Assembly: GCF_900141745.1 (NCBI RefSeq) | Contig: NZ_FSRM01000001.1 | Location: forward strand, 4,340,001 to 4,404,000 | From: Paraburkholderia phenazinium | Lineage (GTDB): Bacteria > Pseudomonadota > Gammaproteobacteria > Burkholderiales > Burkholderiaceae | Reading direction: 5' to 3' | DNA: 64,000 nucleotides | Shown here: positions 18,700 through 28,161 of the stretch, piece after piece | How positions within the stretch are numbered: the stretch's first letter is position 1 | Layout: each line of letters opens with the position of its first letter | Position numbers and translations under genes: made by a program | Notes under the pieces: generated by a model | What the model saw: the letters and a program-made list of their open reading frames with translations, nothing else | What the model was told of the DNA's origin: nothing | Database searches by the model: none

Positions 18700-20177
18700 G
18701 CGATGCGATTCCAGTCAATCCGGTCGCCATGGCCGTTTTCATTTTCTTCTTCCTGCTGGTCACCGTCGTGGGCTTTTTCGCGGCGCGCTGGAAGCGCGGC
18801 GACCTCACGCAGTTGCATGAGTGGGGGCTTGGAGGACGGCAGTTCGGCGTGATCATTTCGTGGTTCCTGGTGGGTGGCGATTTCTACACCGCCTACACGG
18901 TGATCGCCGTGCCGGCACTCGTGTATTCGGTCGGTGCGTATGGCTTCTTTGCATTGCCCTATACCATCATCGTCTATCCGTTCGTGTTTGCCGTGATGCC
19001 GAAGCTCTGGCAGATCGCCCATACGAAGAATCACATCACCGCGGCCGATTACGTGCAGGGCGAGTACGGTGGCAAGTGGTTCCCGGGTGCGGTGGCGCTG
19101 ACGGGCATTGTTGCGACCATGCCGTATATCGCACTGCAGCTGGTGGGCATGCAGGTGGTGATCAAGGGTCTGGGCGTCACCGGCGAAATGCCGCTGATCG
19201 TCGCCTTCGTGATCCTTGCGCTCTACACCTACACCAGCGGCCTGAGGGCGCCGGCGATGATCGCGTTCGTCAAGGACATCATGATCTATATCGTCGTGAT
19301 CGCGGCCGTGTGGCTGATTCCGGCGAAACTCGGCGGCTACGCGCACGTGTTCGATGCGGCGGATACGTATTTCAAGGCCAAGGGCGGTGCGACCGGCATC
19401 ATCCTCAAGCCGACGCAGTTCACCGCGTATGCCTCGCTCGCGCTGGGCTCGGCACTGGCGGCGTTCATGTATCCGCATACGATGACGGCGGTGTTGTCGT
19501 CGTCTTCCGCCGCGACGGTGCGCAAGAATGCGATTTTCCTGCCGGCCTATACGCTGCTGCTTGGCCTGATCGCGCTGCTCGGCTATATGGCGATCGCGGC
19601 CGGCGTGCATGTGAAGTCGGCTTCAGACGTTGTGCCGACATTGTTCGGCACGCTGTTCCCGTCGTGGTTCGTCGGCTTCGCGGCCGCGGCGATTGCGATC
19701 AGCGCGCTGGTGCCAGCGGCGATCATGTCGATTGGTGCGGCGAACCTGTTCACGCGCAACCTGTGGCGTCCGATCGTGTCGCCGGACATGTCGTCCAGCG
19801 CGGAAGCCTCAACTGCGAAGATCGTCTCGTTAGCGGTGAAGTTCGGTGCGCTGCTGTTTATCGTGTTCCTGCCCACGCAGTACGCGATCGATCTGCAGCT
19901 GCTCGGCGGCGTATGGATCCTGCAGATTTTCCCGGCCATCGTGTTTTCGCTGTACACGCGCCGCCTGAATACGCCCGGTCTGTTCCTCGGCTGGCTGGTG
20001 GGAATCGTGCTGGGTAGCGGGATGGCGATTTCGCAGGGGTTGAAGCCGGTATTTGCGCTGCATCTCGGTGATGCAACCTATCCGCTGTATATCGGCCTGA
20101 TCGCGCTGGCAGCGAATATTGTCGTGACGTTTGTGGTGTCGTTGGTGACGCCCAAGCGGGCGAGCGTCAGCGCTTAA
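18696..20177 (+). CDS. Sodium:solute symporter (SSS family), monocarboxylate-type
   Basis: A 493-residue Na+/solute symporter with about 13 membrane helices and the LeuT-like core. The segment EWGLGGRQFGVIISWFLVGG matches the SSS N-terminal signature and is close to MctP-type monocarboxylate permeases. The start at 18696 is set by CAGGGGG and the ATGA overlap with the DUF3311 gene. The substrate is likely a short organic acid such as pyruvate, lactate or acetate, inferred from family only. Confidence 0.88.
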   Translation: MSDAIPVNPVAMAVFIFFFLLVTVVGFFAARWKRGDLTQLHEWGLGGRQFGVIISWFLVGGDFYTAYTVIAVPALVYSVGAYGFFALPYTIIVYPFVFAVMPKLWQIAHTKNHITAADYVQGEYGGKWFPGAVALTGIVATMPYIALQLVGMQVVIKGLGVTGEMPLIVAFVILALYTYTSGLRAPAMIAFVKDIMIYIVVIAAVWLIPAKLGGYAHVFDAADTYFKAKGGATGIILKPTQFTAYASLALGSALAAFMYPHTMTAVLSSSSAATVRKNAIFLPAYTLLLGLIALLGYMAIAAGVHVKSASDVVPTLFGTLFPSWFVGFAAAAIAISALVPAAIMSIGAANLFTRNLWRPIVSPDMSSSAEASTAKIVSLAVKFGALLFIVFLPTQYAIDLQLLGGVWILQIFPAIVFSLYTRRLNTPGLFLGWLVGIVLGSGMAISQGLKPVFALHLGDATYPLYIGLIALAANIVVTFVVSLVTPKRASVSA

Positions 20178-20284
20178 CGACCTTGTTTGACTGGATCAGC
20201 CCGGATGTTCGAGGCTGGTCCGGTTTTCGAGCGGTCGACTTCTTCGAGTTGCCGACTTTTTTGGGCGGCCCACTTTCGCGTGGC

Positions 20285-20803
20285 CTACTTCGCATTCAAC
20301 GCTTCCACACGCGTTTTCAAGGCGGCATTCATCGCCTTCATACTCTCAGCCGTATCCTTCAAGGCATCGTCACTCAGCTTTCCTACGAGAATCCCCGTGA
20401 ACTGTTCGCTCTGAATAAAGTGCGTACGGTTGCCCGACGCTTCGAGTTGAAACCGGTGCTCCCCATCGAAGAGCCCCGGAACCCACAGCGCCCCTTTCCA
20501 GCGCAATTCCTGCCCGGGACGAACCGTCAGCACGGTCGGGCGGAACACCATCGCATCCTGACCCGATCCTTCGGCAAACTCGATCACCTTGCCTTCAACC
20601 AGCTCACCGTCGAGCCGCGAGATCTCCGGATTCCAGCGCGGATAATCGGCCGTCGCGGCAAGCACCTTCCAGACCGTCTGCGGCGGACTGTCGATCCAGA
20701 TGTCGGTCTCTATCGAGCCGTCGTGATGCAGGAAGAGAAGCGCAAGCACGCCCGCACAGACGATGCCGAGTACAGCGAGCGCAAAACGCCTGGCTAGTCT
20801 CAA
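20285..20803 (-). CDS. SRPBCC/polyketide-cyclase-fold membrane-anchored protein
   Basis: A protein of about 172 residues with an N-terminal membrane helix (FALAVLGIVCAGVLALLFL) and an SRPBCC helix-grip domain: IWIDSPPQTVWKVLAATADYPRWNP, a typical START-like opening, and a C-terminal long helix. The start is uncertain. TTG 20803 follows TTGAGGAATC; the frame continues to 20842. The domain binds hydrophobic ligands, but no ligand is known here. Confidence 0.75.
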   Translation of the reverse strand: MRLARRFALAVLGIVCAGVLALLFLHHDGSIETDIWIDSPPQTVWKVLAATADYPRWNPEISRLDGELVEGKVIEFAEGSGQDAMVFRPTVLTVRPGQELRWKGALWVPGLFDGEHRFQLEASGNRTHFIQSEQFTGILVGKLSDDALKDTAESMKAMNAALKTRVEALNAK

Positions 20804-20887
20804 GATCGATTCCTCAACGAGACGCGAGCCGCCACAACGCAAACGGGGACCAGACGCCGAACCGCCGACGCCCAGTCCCCCACCGGC

Positions 20888-23074
20888 TTAGTGCTTCGGC
20901 TGGAAGCCCGGCTCACCCATCTGCCACAGCGCGAACGCCCACTCATCGGCCAGCAGGTTGGCACGCTGCGACATGCTCGAGCCCATTCCGTGGCCCGCGT
21001 CGAAGTCGATGCGCAACAACACCGGCCGGCCACTGCTCGTCGCTGCCTGCATGCGCGCCGCCATCTTCAGCATGTGCCATGAGGACACACGCGGATCGTT
21101 GGCGCCCGTCGTGAAGATGACAGCGGGGTACGGCGTGCCGTCATGGATATGCGCATAAGCACTCATCGCATAGAGACCATGGAAGCCCGTCTCATCCGAC
21201 GACGAACCCATTTCAGGCACGTTCGGCGGCCCGTTGGGCTCGGTTTCGAAGCGCAACGCGTCGGACAGCCCCACGTCGTCCATCACCACACGGAACAGCG
21301 CCGGGTTGATCTCCATCGCGCCGCCCATCACGATACCGCCGGCGCTCGCACTGTTCGCACCCAGGTATTTCGACTGCGTGTAATGCTGGTCGATCATGTA
21401 TTGCGCGCTCGCGTTGAAATCGAGCATGGTGTTGATCTTCCAGAGCTTCTGACCCGCACGGTGCCACGTGTCGCCGTACTCGCCACCGCCGCGCATATGC
21501 GACACCGCGACGATGCCGCCGTGGTCGACCCACGCCTTCCATTGCGGACGGTACACCGGATCCATCGACAACCCATAGCTGCCGTAGCCGAACACGATGG
21601 TCGGATGCGAGCCGTCGCGTTTCACGCCCTTCTGAGCGATGATCGACACCGGAATGCGCGTACCGTCGTAGCTGGTGGCGAATTCATCGTGCGCTTCGAT
21701 ATCGTCCGATTCCGTCTTCGAAGGCGGAATCAGGCCAGTGTCGGTGGCCGCGTTGGTCTTCGGATCGTAGGCGTACTCACGCGGCGCCTTGACCCAGCCC
21801 TGCAGGTTGAACAGCGCACCCGGCTGACGTGGATCGGCCGTCAGGCCCGCTACCCTGCCCGCGAAAGGCAGATCGATCGACTGCGTGTCCTTGCCGTCGA
21901 ACGACACGCGCTTCAACTCGAAGCTGCCGCCCGCCCGCTCGCCGATATACATCGCGTCGCTACCCAGCGTGAACGCGTCGATCACGTTCGTGCCTTGCGG
22001 CACGACTACATCGGCCGTTGCGAGATCCGGATGCGCCGCCGGCAGCGACAGAATCTGGAAGCGCGAAGCGCCCTTCTCGCTCAGCAGATACAGGCGATCG
22101 CCGCGCAGCTGCACATCCGTTACGCCGTCATCCGTGTCCGCAATCTTTTTCCAGGGCGTATCCGCGCCATGGATCTGATCGAGCCGCGCAACGTAGAAGA
22201 TGTTCGGGTTGTTGTCCATGTTGTGATTCACCACCGCGACCGCGTACGGCGAATCCGGCGCCAGCAACACATAGGTCCCCTGGCCTTCGGCAACATCGAG
22301 CTTCGGCGAGACGCCGCGGCCGAACACGGCCTCGTCGCCATCGCCGTTGGTGTTCTGGCCGAGCACGTGGATGTACGTCACCGCGTTGTACTCGGTCTTC
22401 GAGAGCGGCGTGTCCGGGCCGGGTTTCGGATAGCGCAGATAGAAGAACGACTGGTTGTCCTTGCGCCAGGAAACGACGCAATCGCTCGTGCGGTCGATCA
22501 CTTCGGCGAGGTCGTTGCCGGTCTGCAGATCGATCACGTGCAGTACGCTCTTTTCCGAGCCGCCGGCGGAGATGCCGTAAGCGACATAGCGACCGTCCCA
22601 CGATGGCGAATACCAGTCGAGCGCGAAGTGATGCGCGCTGTCCGTGGCGAGCTTCGCCGGATCGACGAGGACGTGTTCCTCGCCGTTCACGCCGTCGCGA
22701 TACGCGAGCTTGGGCAGATTGGCGCCCGGCTCCAGCACCTCATAAAAGATCCGGTCACCGCGACGCATGAATTCGCCGCGATGCAGATCGTTGCCCATCA
22801 GCGATTCGATGCTATGTGCAAGCGATGCGCGACCGGGGATCGCGTCCAGCACCTTACGGGTGTAAGCTGCCTGCCCTTTCATCCAGCTTTGGACTTCCGG
22901 GTCCTTCAGGTTTTCCATGTAGCGGTAATTGTCCACCACCGGCGTACCGAAGTAGGTATCGGTGACCGGGCGCACGGGCGCCACCGGCGGGCCATCGGCA
23001 GCCTGCGCCGCACCGTTGGCGGCGAGCAGGGTAGCAGCAAGCGTTACAGCCAGAAAAGACTTGTTCTGTTTCAT
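20888..23074 (-). CDS. Secreted prolyl oligopeptidase family S9 peptidase (copy 1)
   Basis: A 728-residue serine peptidase with a signal peptide ending AQAAD, so periplasmic or exported. A seven-blade propeller (residues about 60-430) precedes the alpha/beta-hydrolase domain. The nucleophile is Ser577 in NSASAGG; the acid lies in TTGANDPRVSS and the histidine in DAGHGMGSS. ATG 23074 follows GGAAG; an upstream in-frame ATG at 23104 is unlikely. It is a close tandem paralogue of the next gene upstream on the minus strand. It should cleave proline-containing or other short peptides. Confidence 0.92.
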   Translation of the reverse strand: MKQNKSFLAVTLAATLLAANGAAQAADGPPVAPVRPVTDTYFGTPVVDNYRYMENLKDPEVQSWMKGQAAYTRKVLDAIPGRASLAHSIESLMGNDLHRGEFMRRGDRIFYEVLEPGANLPKLAYRDGVNGEEHVLVDPAKLATDSAHHFALDWYSPSWDGRYVAYGISAGGSEKSVLHVIDLQTGNDLAEVIDRTSDCVVSWRKDNQSFFYLRYPKPGPDTPLSKTEYNAVTYIHVLGQNTNGDGDEAVFGRGVSPKLDVAEGQGTYVLLAPDSPYAVAVVNHNMDNNPNIFYVARLDQIHGADTPWKKIADTDDGVTDVQLRGDRLYLLSEKGASRFQILSLPAAHPDLATADVVVPQGTNVIDAFTLGSDAMYIGERAGGSFELKRVSFDGKDTQSIDLPFAGRVAGLTADPRQPGALFNLQGWVKAPREYAYDPKTNAATDTGLIPPSKTESDDIEAHDEFATSYDGTRIPVSIIAQKGVKRDGSHPTIVFGYGSYGLSMDPVYRPQWKAWVDHGGIVAVSHMRGGGEYGDTWHRAGQKLWKINTMLDFNASAQYMIDQHYTQSKYLGANSASAGGIVMGGAMEINPALFRVVMDDVGLSDALRFETEPNGPPNVPEMGSSSDETGFHGLYAMSAYAHIHDGTPYPAVIFTTGANDPRVSSWHMLKMAARMQAATSSGRPVLLRIDFDAGHGMGSSMSQRANLLADEWAFALWQMGEPGFQPKH

Positions 23075-23160
23075 TCGAGCTTCCAAAAGAATGAGGCGCC
23101 GCAAGATTACCCCGACTTGCGGCTGGACGACTAGAGGGTCAATAAAGCGCCATCATCGTG

Positions 23161-25389
23161 CTAATGCTTCGGCTGAAAGCCAGGCTCGCCCATCTGCCAG
23201 AGTGCGAACGACCACTCGTCGGCGAGTTGATCGGCCTCTTGCGACAGGCTGGAGCCGATGCCATGGCCTGCGTCATAGTCGACCCGCAACAGCACCGGGC
23301 GCCCGCTGCTGGTCGCTGCCTGCACGCGCGCCGTCATCTTCAGCATGTGCCAGGACGCCACCCGCGGATCGTTGGCGCCAGTGGTGAACAACACCGCCGG
23401 ATAGGGTGTGCCGTCATGCACGTGAGCATAGGAGCTCATCGAATAGAGGCCGTGAAAACCGCTTTCTGTCGAGGTCGATCCGAACTCTGGCACGTTCGGC
23501 GGTCCGTTGGGCTCGGTTTCGGAGCGCAGCGTGTCGGAGTCGCCGACGTCATCGAGAATCACGCGGAACAGGCCCGGGTCGATCTCGAGCGCACCGCCCA
23601 TCACGATGCCACCTGCGCTTGCGCTGTTCGCTGCAAGCAACTTCGGTTGCGTGTAGTGCTGGTCGGCCATGTATTGCGCCGAGGCGACGAAATCGAGCAG
23701 CGTGTTGATCTTCGTGAGCTTCTGCCCGGCACGATGCCACGCATCGCCGTACTCGCCGCCGCCGCGCATATGGGAAACCGCGACGATGCCGCCGCGCTCG
23801 ATCCACGCCTGCAAGGTTGGGTCATAGTACGGATCCGACGAGGTGCCATAGCTGGCGTAGCCCGTCACGATGGTTGGATGCGAGCCGTCCCGCACCGTGC
23901 CCTTCTTCGCGATGATCGACACCGGAATGCGCGTGCCGTCGTAACTGGTAGCGAACTCGTCGTGTGCCTCGATGTCGTCCGACTCGGTCTTCGCTGGCGG
24001 AATCAGGCCGGTGTCGGTAGCCGCATGGGTAGCTGGATCGTAGGCCAGTTCGCGCGGCGCCTTGACCCAGCCCTGCAGGTCGAACAGGACGCCCGGCTGA
24101 CGCGGATCAGTGGTCAGGCTCGAGATGCTGCCCTCGAACGGTAAGCCGATCGTCTGCGTGTCCTTGCCGTCGAACGATACGCGCTTGAGCTGAAAGCTCG
24201 GGCCCGCACGTTCGCTGATATACATCGCGTCGCTGGCGAGATAGAACGAGTCGATCACGTTCGGGCCTTCGGGCACCACCACGTCTGCATGCGCGATGTC
24301 CGGATGCGCGAGCGGCGTCGACAGGATCTGATAGCGGGAAGCACCCTTGTTCGACAGGAAGTAGAGTTTGTCGCCATGCAGCCGCACAGCGGTCACGCCA
24401 TCCCTGGGCGCGGCGATCTGTTGCCACGGGGTCTGCGAGCCATTGATCTGCGCGAGCGGTGCGACGTAAAACGAGTTCGGCGCGTCGTCCATGTTGTGAT
24501 TGGCAACCGCCACCGCGTACGGCGAATCAGGCGTCAGCAACACGTAGGTCGCCTGGCCTTCCGGCACATCGAGACTCGCGGATACGCCCTTGCCGAACAC
24601 CGCCACGTCGCCCTCGCCATCGGTATTCTGGCCAAGTACGTGAAGGCGCGTCACCGCGTTATATTCGGATTGCGATGGCGGCGTGTCGGGGCCGATCTTC
24701 GGATAGCGCAGATAGAAGAACGAGCGGTTGTCGTCGCGCCAGGAAACCACGCAATCGGAAGTACGGTCGATGCTCTCGGCGAGCTGCGTCCCGGTGCTCA
24801 GATCAACGATGTGCAGCACGCTCTCTTCCGAGCCACCTTCGGAAACGCCATAGGCCACGTAACGCCCATCCCACGACGGCGAGAACCAGTCGAGCGCGTA
24901 GTGATGCGCGCGATCTTTCGCGAGCTTCGCCGGGTCGACCAGAACGTGTTCCTCGCCGTTGATGCCATCGCGATACGCGAGTTTGGGGAGGTTGGCGCCT
25001 GGGTCCATCACTTCGTAAAAGAGCCGCTCGCCACGGCGTGTAAATGCATCGCGGCGCAGATCCTTTCCACCGAGTGCAAGGATGCGCTTCGCCAGCGCAG
25101 CACGGCCGGGAATCGCATCGAGGACCTTGCGCGTGTAGGTGGCCTGCGCTTTCATCCAGTGCTGGACCTGAGGGTCTTTCAGGTTTTCCATGTAGCGGTA
25201 GTTGTCCACTACTGGTGTGCCGAAGTAGGTATCGGTGACGGGACGTACCGGGGCGACAGGCGGGCCGTCGGCCGCCCATGCAGGCGAACAGGCGGCGGAG
25301 GAGACAAACGCGACTGCGAGCGTTAAGGCAAGAACAGACTTTGTTGGTATCAAATTCTTTGTCAGTGTCAAACTCTTCGTTGCTGTCAT
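23161..25389 (-). CDS. Secreted prolyl oligopeptidase family S9 peptidase (copy 2)
   Basis: A 742-residue paralogue of the downstream S9 peptidase, with the same order of signal peptide, propeller and hydrolase domains and all catalytic motifs (NSASAGG, GANDPRVAS, DAGHGIGSS). By eye about three quarters of mature residues match. The N-terminus is longer because of a degenerate 18-base repeat encoding the TK-SLTL/TK-NLIP units. GGAAG precedes the ATG. Only 86 bases separate the copies, so they are probably cotranscribed. Confidence 0.92.
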   Translation of the reverse strand: MTATKSLTLTKNLIPTKSVLALTLAVAFVSSAACSPAWAADGPPVAPVRPVTDTYFGTPVVDNYRYMENLKDPQVQHWMKAQATYTRKVLDAIPGRAALAKRILALGGKDLRRDAFTRRGERLFYEVMDPGANLPKLAYRDGINGEEHVLVDPAKLAKDRAHHYALDWFSPSWDGRYVAYGVSEGGSEESVLHIVDLSTGTQLAESIDRTSDCVVSWRDDNRSFFYLRYPKIGPDTPPSQSEYNAVTRLHVLGQNTDGEGDVAVFGKGVSASLDVPEGQATYVLLTPDSPYAVAVANHNMDDAPNSFYVAPLAQINGSQTPWQQIAAPRDGVTAVRLHGDKLYFLSNKGASRYQILSTPLAHPDIAHADVVVPEGPNVIDSFYLASDAMYISERAGPSFQLKRVSFDGKDTQTIGLPFEGSISSLTTDPRQPGVLFDLQGWVKAPRELAYDPATHAATDTGLIPPAKTESDDIEAHDEFATSYDGTRIPVSIIAKKGTVRDGSHPTIVTGYASYGTSSDPYYDPTLQAWIERGGIVAVSHMRGGGEYGDAWHRAGQKLTKINTLLDFVASAQYMADQHYTQPKLLAANSASAGGIVMGGALEIDPGLFRVILDDVGDSDTLRSETEPNGPPNVPEFGSTSTESGFHGLYSMSSYAHVHDGTPYPAVLFTTGANDPRVASWHMLKMTARVQAATSSGRPVLLRVDYDAGHGIGSSLSQEADQLADEWSFALWQMGEPGFQPKH
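25336..25380 (-). repeat. Degenerate 18-base repeat in the signal-peptide region of S9 peptidase copy 2
   Basis: Codons 4-9 and 10-15 are imperfect copies of an 18-base unit (pattern ACRAAGARTTTGAYA plus three variable bases), with a third partial copy after them. The repeat lengthens the charged N-region relative to copy 1. Confidence 0.5.
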
Positions 25390-25544
25390 TTACGCTTCCA
25401 AAGGAACGAGGCGCGGCAAGATTACCGCGACTCGTAACCCTTCGACTAGTGGAATCATAAAGGCGGGGTTCTAACCTCGGCGCTGCTGCTGTCTCTCGTG
25501 GTTCTGGAATCCGCGTCGACTGATAGACGCGTCCCTGGTTCGCG

Positions 25545-26192
25545 CTAGCTCGCCGGATTGCTCCAGTTGCTCAAGCCCTCTCTCGTGTTCAGCTCGATAA
25601 ACGACGGCAGCGCGCGCAAGCGCTGGATATAGGGCACCAGGTACGGCCAGTTCGTAGCCTTGCACGGCAGATTGCGCGACCAGCGCATCAGCATCACCGC
25701 AAGAAAATCTGCTGTACTGAGCTTTCCACCCACCAGCCAGTTGCGACCGTCGGCGACCAGCGCGTCGAGCCGCTCCCAGGACTGTTCGATACGGCGCTGC
25801 GCGAGCGCCTGCACTGCTTCGGCACCAGCGGGGTCGCCGTCCTCGTCGGCGTAAAACCAGTCACGCATGGCGGGGAGCACGGTATTGGCCATGAATACCA
25901 TCAGCTCGAACCACTCGGCGCGATCAGGTGAGCCGGGCGCCGGCGCAAGACCGGCATCCGGATGACGCTCGGCGAGCAACATCAGCAAGGCGGCGGATTC
26001 GTGGCGCGGCACACCGTCGACGATGAGCGTCGGCACGCGGCCTGCTGGATTGAGACGCCGATACTCGGGGTCGTGTTGCGCGCCCTCGTCGATATTGATC
26101 AGCCGGGCCTCGAAGGGAATGCCCGCCTCGAGCAGCATCCAGTGAACCGCCATGCTCGCCGCGCCGGGCGAATAATAAAGCGCGTAGGTCAT
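25545..26192 (-). CDS. Glutathione S-transferase
   Basis: A 215-residue cytosolic GST. The thioredoxin-like domain begins YALYYSPGAASMAVHWMLLE, with Ser8 or nearby residues as the glutathione-activating site, and carries the cis-proline segment AGRVPTLIVDG and the ESAALL glutathione-binding motif. The all-helical domain follows, with the conserved TADFLAVML box. ATG 26192 is preceded by GGAGGGAAGG. It is divergent from the LanC-like gene with 271 bases between them. Confidence 0.93.
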   Translation of the reverse strand: MTYALYYSPGAASMAVHWMLLEAGIPFEARLINIDEGAQHDPEYRRLNPAGRVPTLIVDGVPRHESAALLMLLAERHPDAGLAPAPGSPDRAEWFELMVFMANTVLPAMRDWFYADEDGDPAGAEAVQALAQRRIEQSWERLDALVADGRNWLVGGKLSTADFLAVMLMRWSRNLPCKATNWPYLVPYIQRLRALPSFIELNTREGLSNWSNPAS

Positions 26193-26463
26193 GCCTTCCC
26201 TCCTCCGAGTTAATTCATGTTGAACGCATCGATGCACACCGCGTAAATGATGCGGAATCTGGCGCCTTTCGACAACGTGCGCGTCCTGAGGCATCATCGG
26301 CATCGGTCAGGGCGGCGAGGGCTAAATGATCGGACAGCGTCAGTCGTTGCGCAAGCGGATTCGACGTTCAACACACGTTCGACGCGCCCATCGATTCGCC
26401 GCGCATGACATCCGCTGATGCCCGCGCGACGCCACCCTCTTTTCTATTTCTAGCGAGGTATGC

Positions 26464-27687
26464 ATGCTTTTCGATCCGAGCCGTCACGAGCCTCTGCAAG
26501 CAATCGAATGGGATGAAACACGGGTGAGAGATTGCATCGCCCGGATCGTCAGCCAAACGGAAACTCAGATTAACGAGGACGGACTGTGGCCAGCCCACCC
26601 TCGCGACGGCAGCGATGAAGATAATCCACGCGCGCCGCTAACGCCGCTTTATCACGGCGCGTGTGGAGTCGTTTGGGCACTTGGCTATCTTGAAGCGGTT
26701 GGCGCGGTCAAGCTTCAGCGCGATCCGTTGGCGCATACGGCAACGCTGCGCACGTTGAATCGGCGGTGGCTCGAAAAGGAAGAGTGCACATTCTTCGCTT
26801 CGTGGATGATGGGCGAAACGCCGTGGCTGATGCTCGAATACGGACGCACGCCGAGCGAAGCGCTGGCCGGGCAGCTTGCCGATCTGATCAATGGCAATCT
26901 CGACAATCCCACCCGCGAACTCATGTGGGGTTCGCCGGGCACGCTGCTCGCCGCGTCGTTCCTTCATGAGCACACTCAGGACGAACGCTGGGCCGAGCTG
27001 TTTCGCAAGACCGCTGCGCAACTTGCGAGCGAACTGAAGTGGTCGGAGGAACATGGCTGCCACTACTGGACGCAGGACATGTATGGCTCGCAGACGACTT
27101 ATCTCGACGGCGTGCATGGTTTCGTGGGAACTGCGTTGCCGCTGATTCGCGGTCGCCATCTGCTCGACGCTGCCAGCTGGAGCGAATGGGAACAACGCAT
27201 CGTCAATACCGTGCAACGCACCGCGACACTCGAGGACAACCACGCAAACTGGCGCGCGTTTCTCACGCTACCGGAAGGCCGCACGCCGCGCTGGCTCATG
27301 CAGCTGTGCCATGGCGCACCTGGTTTCATTGTCTGCCTCGCGCAGTTGCCGAGCCGTGAACTGGATTCGATGCTGCTTGCGGGTGGGGAGGCGACATGGG
27401 CTGCGGGGCCGCTAGCGAAGGGCTCTAACCTGTGTCACGGGACGGGCGGCAATGGTTATGCGTTTCTGGTGCTCTACCAGCGTACCGGCGACGTCAAATG
27501 GCTCCAGCGCGCGAGGGCATTTGCGATGCATGGCATTGCGCAGACTGAGGCTGATGAAGCGGCTTACGGACAATTGCGCTATTCGCTTTGGACCGGAGAC
27601 CCGGGATTCGCGATCTACCTGTGGGACTGCCTGCGCGGGCAGGCCGCGTTTCCGACGCTGGACGTTTTCTACAGCAGCGCCACGTAA
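26464..27687 (+). CDS. Stand-alone LanC-like zinc protein
   Basis: A 407-residue protein with the alpha/alpha toroid of LanC cyclases: repeated G-rich turns YHGACGV, MWGSPGTLL, DGVHGFVG, LCHGAPGF and CHGTGGNGYAF. The three zinc ligands of nisin cyclase (Cys, Cys, His) have matches at Cys282, Cys324 and His325. No LanB, LanM or precursor peptide is near, so it is not an ordinary lantibiotic gene. Eukaryotic LanC-like proteins add glutathione to dehydroamino acids in damaged proteins. The divergent GST makes a similar thiol-addition role attractive but unproven. GAGG precedes the ATG. Confidence 0.85.
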   Translation: MLFDPSRHEPLQAIEWDETRVRDCIARIVSQTETQINEDGLWPAHPRDGSDEDNPRAPLTPLYHGACGVVWALGYLEAVGAVKLQRDPLAHTATLRTLNRRWLEKEECTFFASWMMGETPWLMLEYGRTPSEALAGQLADLINGNLDNPTRELMWGSPGTLLAASFLHEHTQDERWAELFRKTAAQLASELKWSEEHGCHYWTQDMYGSQTTYLDGVHGFVGTALPLIRGRHLLDAASWSEWEQRIVNTVQRTATLEDNHANWRAFLTLPEGRTPRWLMQLCHGAPGFIVCLAQLPSRELDSMLLAGGEATWAAGPLAKGSNLCHGTGGNGYAFLVLYQRTGDVKWLQRARAFAMHGIAQTEADEAAYGQLRYSLWTGDPGFAIYLWDCLRGQAAFPTLDVFYSSAT

Positions 27688-27777
27688 AGCCCTCGCTCAG
27701 GCAGATGCCCGTGCGTCAGGCGGCATACGGGTTTTCCGCTGAACGACCGGGTTATCTACCTATCGCATGAAGCGATG

Positions 27778-28161
27778 TCATGCGCTGCCGGCGCGCGCAC
27801 GATCACGCCAAAACATCAAAGCCCAAGCCAACGATACTCCCACCGCCACACCCAGGAACTCGCATAGCACGCGTGTGCCGATGCCGTCCGGATCGTGAAT
27901 CCCGGCAAGGGACGCGCGCATCAGAGCCGGCGACTGGAGGTCAGCGTAGTTGAAATAGAACATGTTCCACAAATCGCCGCTGGAACTGGGCAGCACGGAC
28001 AGCAGATAAGCCACGGCGAGCACGCGGCCATGGCTCCACGGTTGCTTGCGCGTCAGCCAGTGCAGCAGCAGCAGCACAAAGAATCCGATCACCGCCGCAA
28101 TCGCTCCCGCTTCCATACCGCCGACGATGCCGTAACCCATCCACGATTGGTCATAAAGCAT
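27778..28161 (-). CDS. Hypothetical inner-membrane protein
   Basis: A 127-residue protein with three predicted membrane helices (AGAIAAVIGFFVLLLLHWL, a middle one around VLAVAYLLSVLP, and LCEFLGVAVGVSLAWALMFW). I do not recognise a family. GGTGAAG precedes the ATG at 28161. It is convergent with the LanC-like gene. Confidence 0.7.
   Translation of the reverse strand: MLYDQSWMGYGIVGGMEAGAIAAVIGFFVLLLLHWLTRKQPWSHGRVLAVAYLLSVLPSSSGDLWNMFYFNYADLQSPALMRASLAGIHDPDGIGTRVLCEFLGVAVGVSLAWALMFWRDRARAGSA

Noticed and set aside
21143..23134. 663-residue plus-strand frame opposite S9 peptidase copy 1
   Set aside because: Arg/His/Val-rich shadow of a well-supported peptidase gene; a similar shadow lies opposite copy 2.
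26464..27687. Lantibiotic biosynthesis cluster
   Set aside because: No LanB, LanM, LanT or small Ser/Thr/Cys-rich precursor frame was found on either side of the LanC-like gene.
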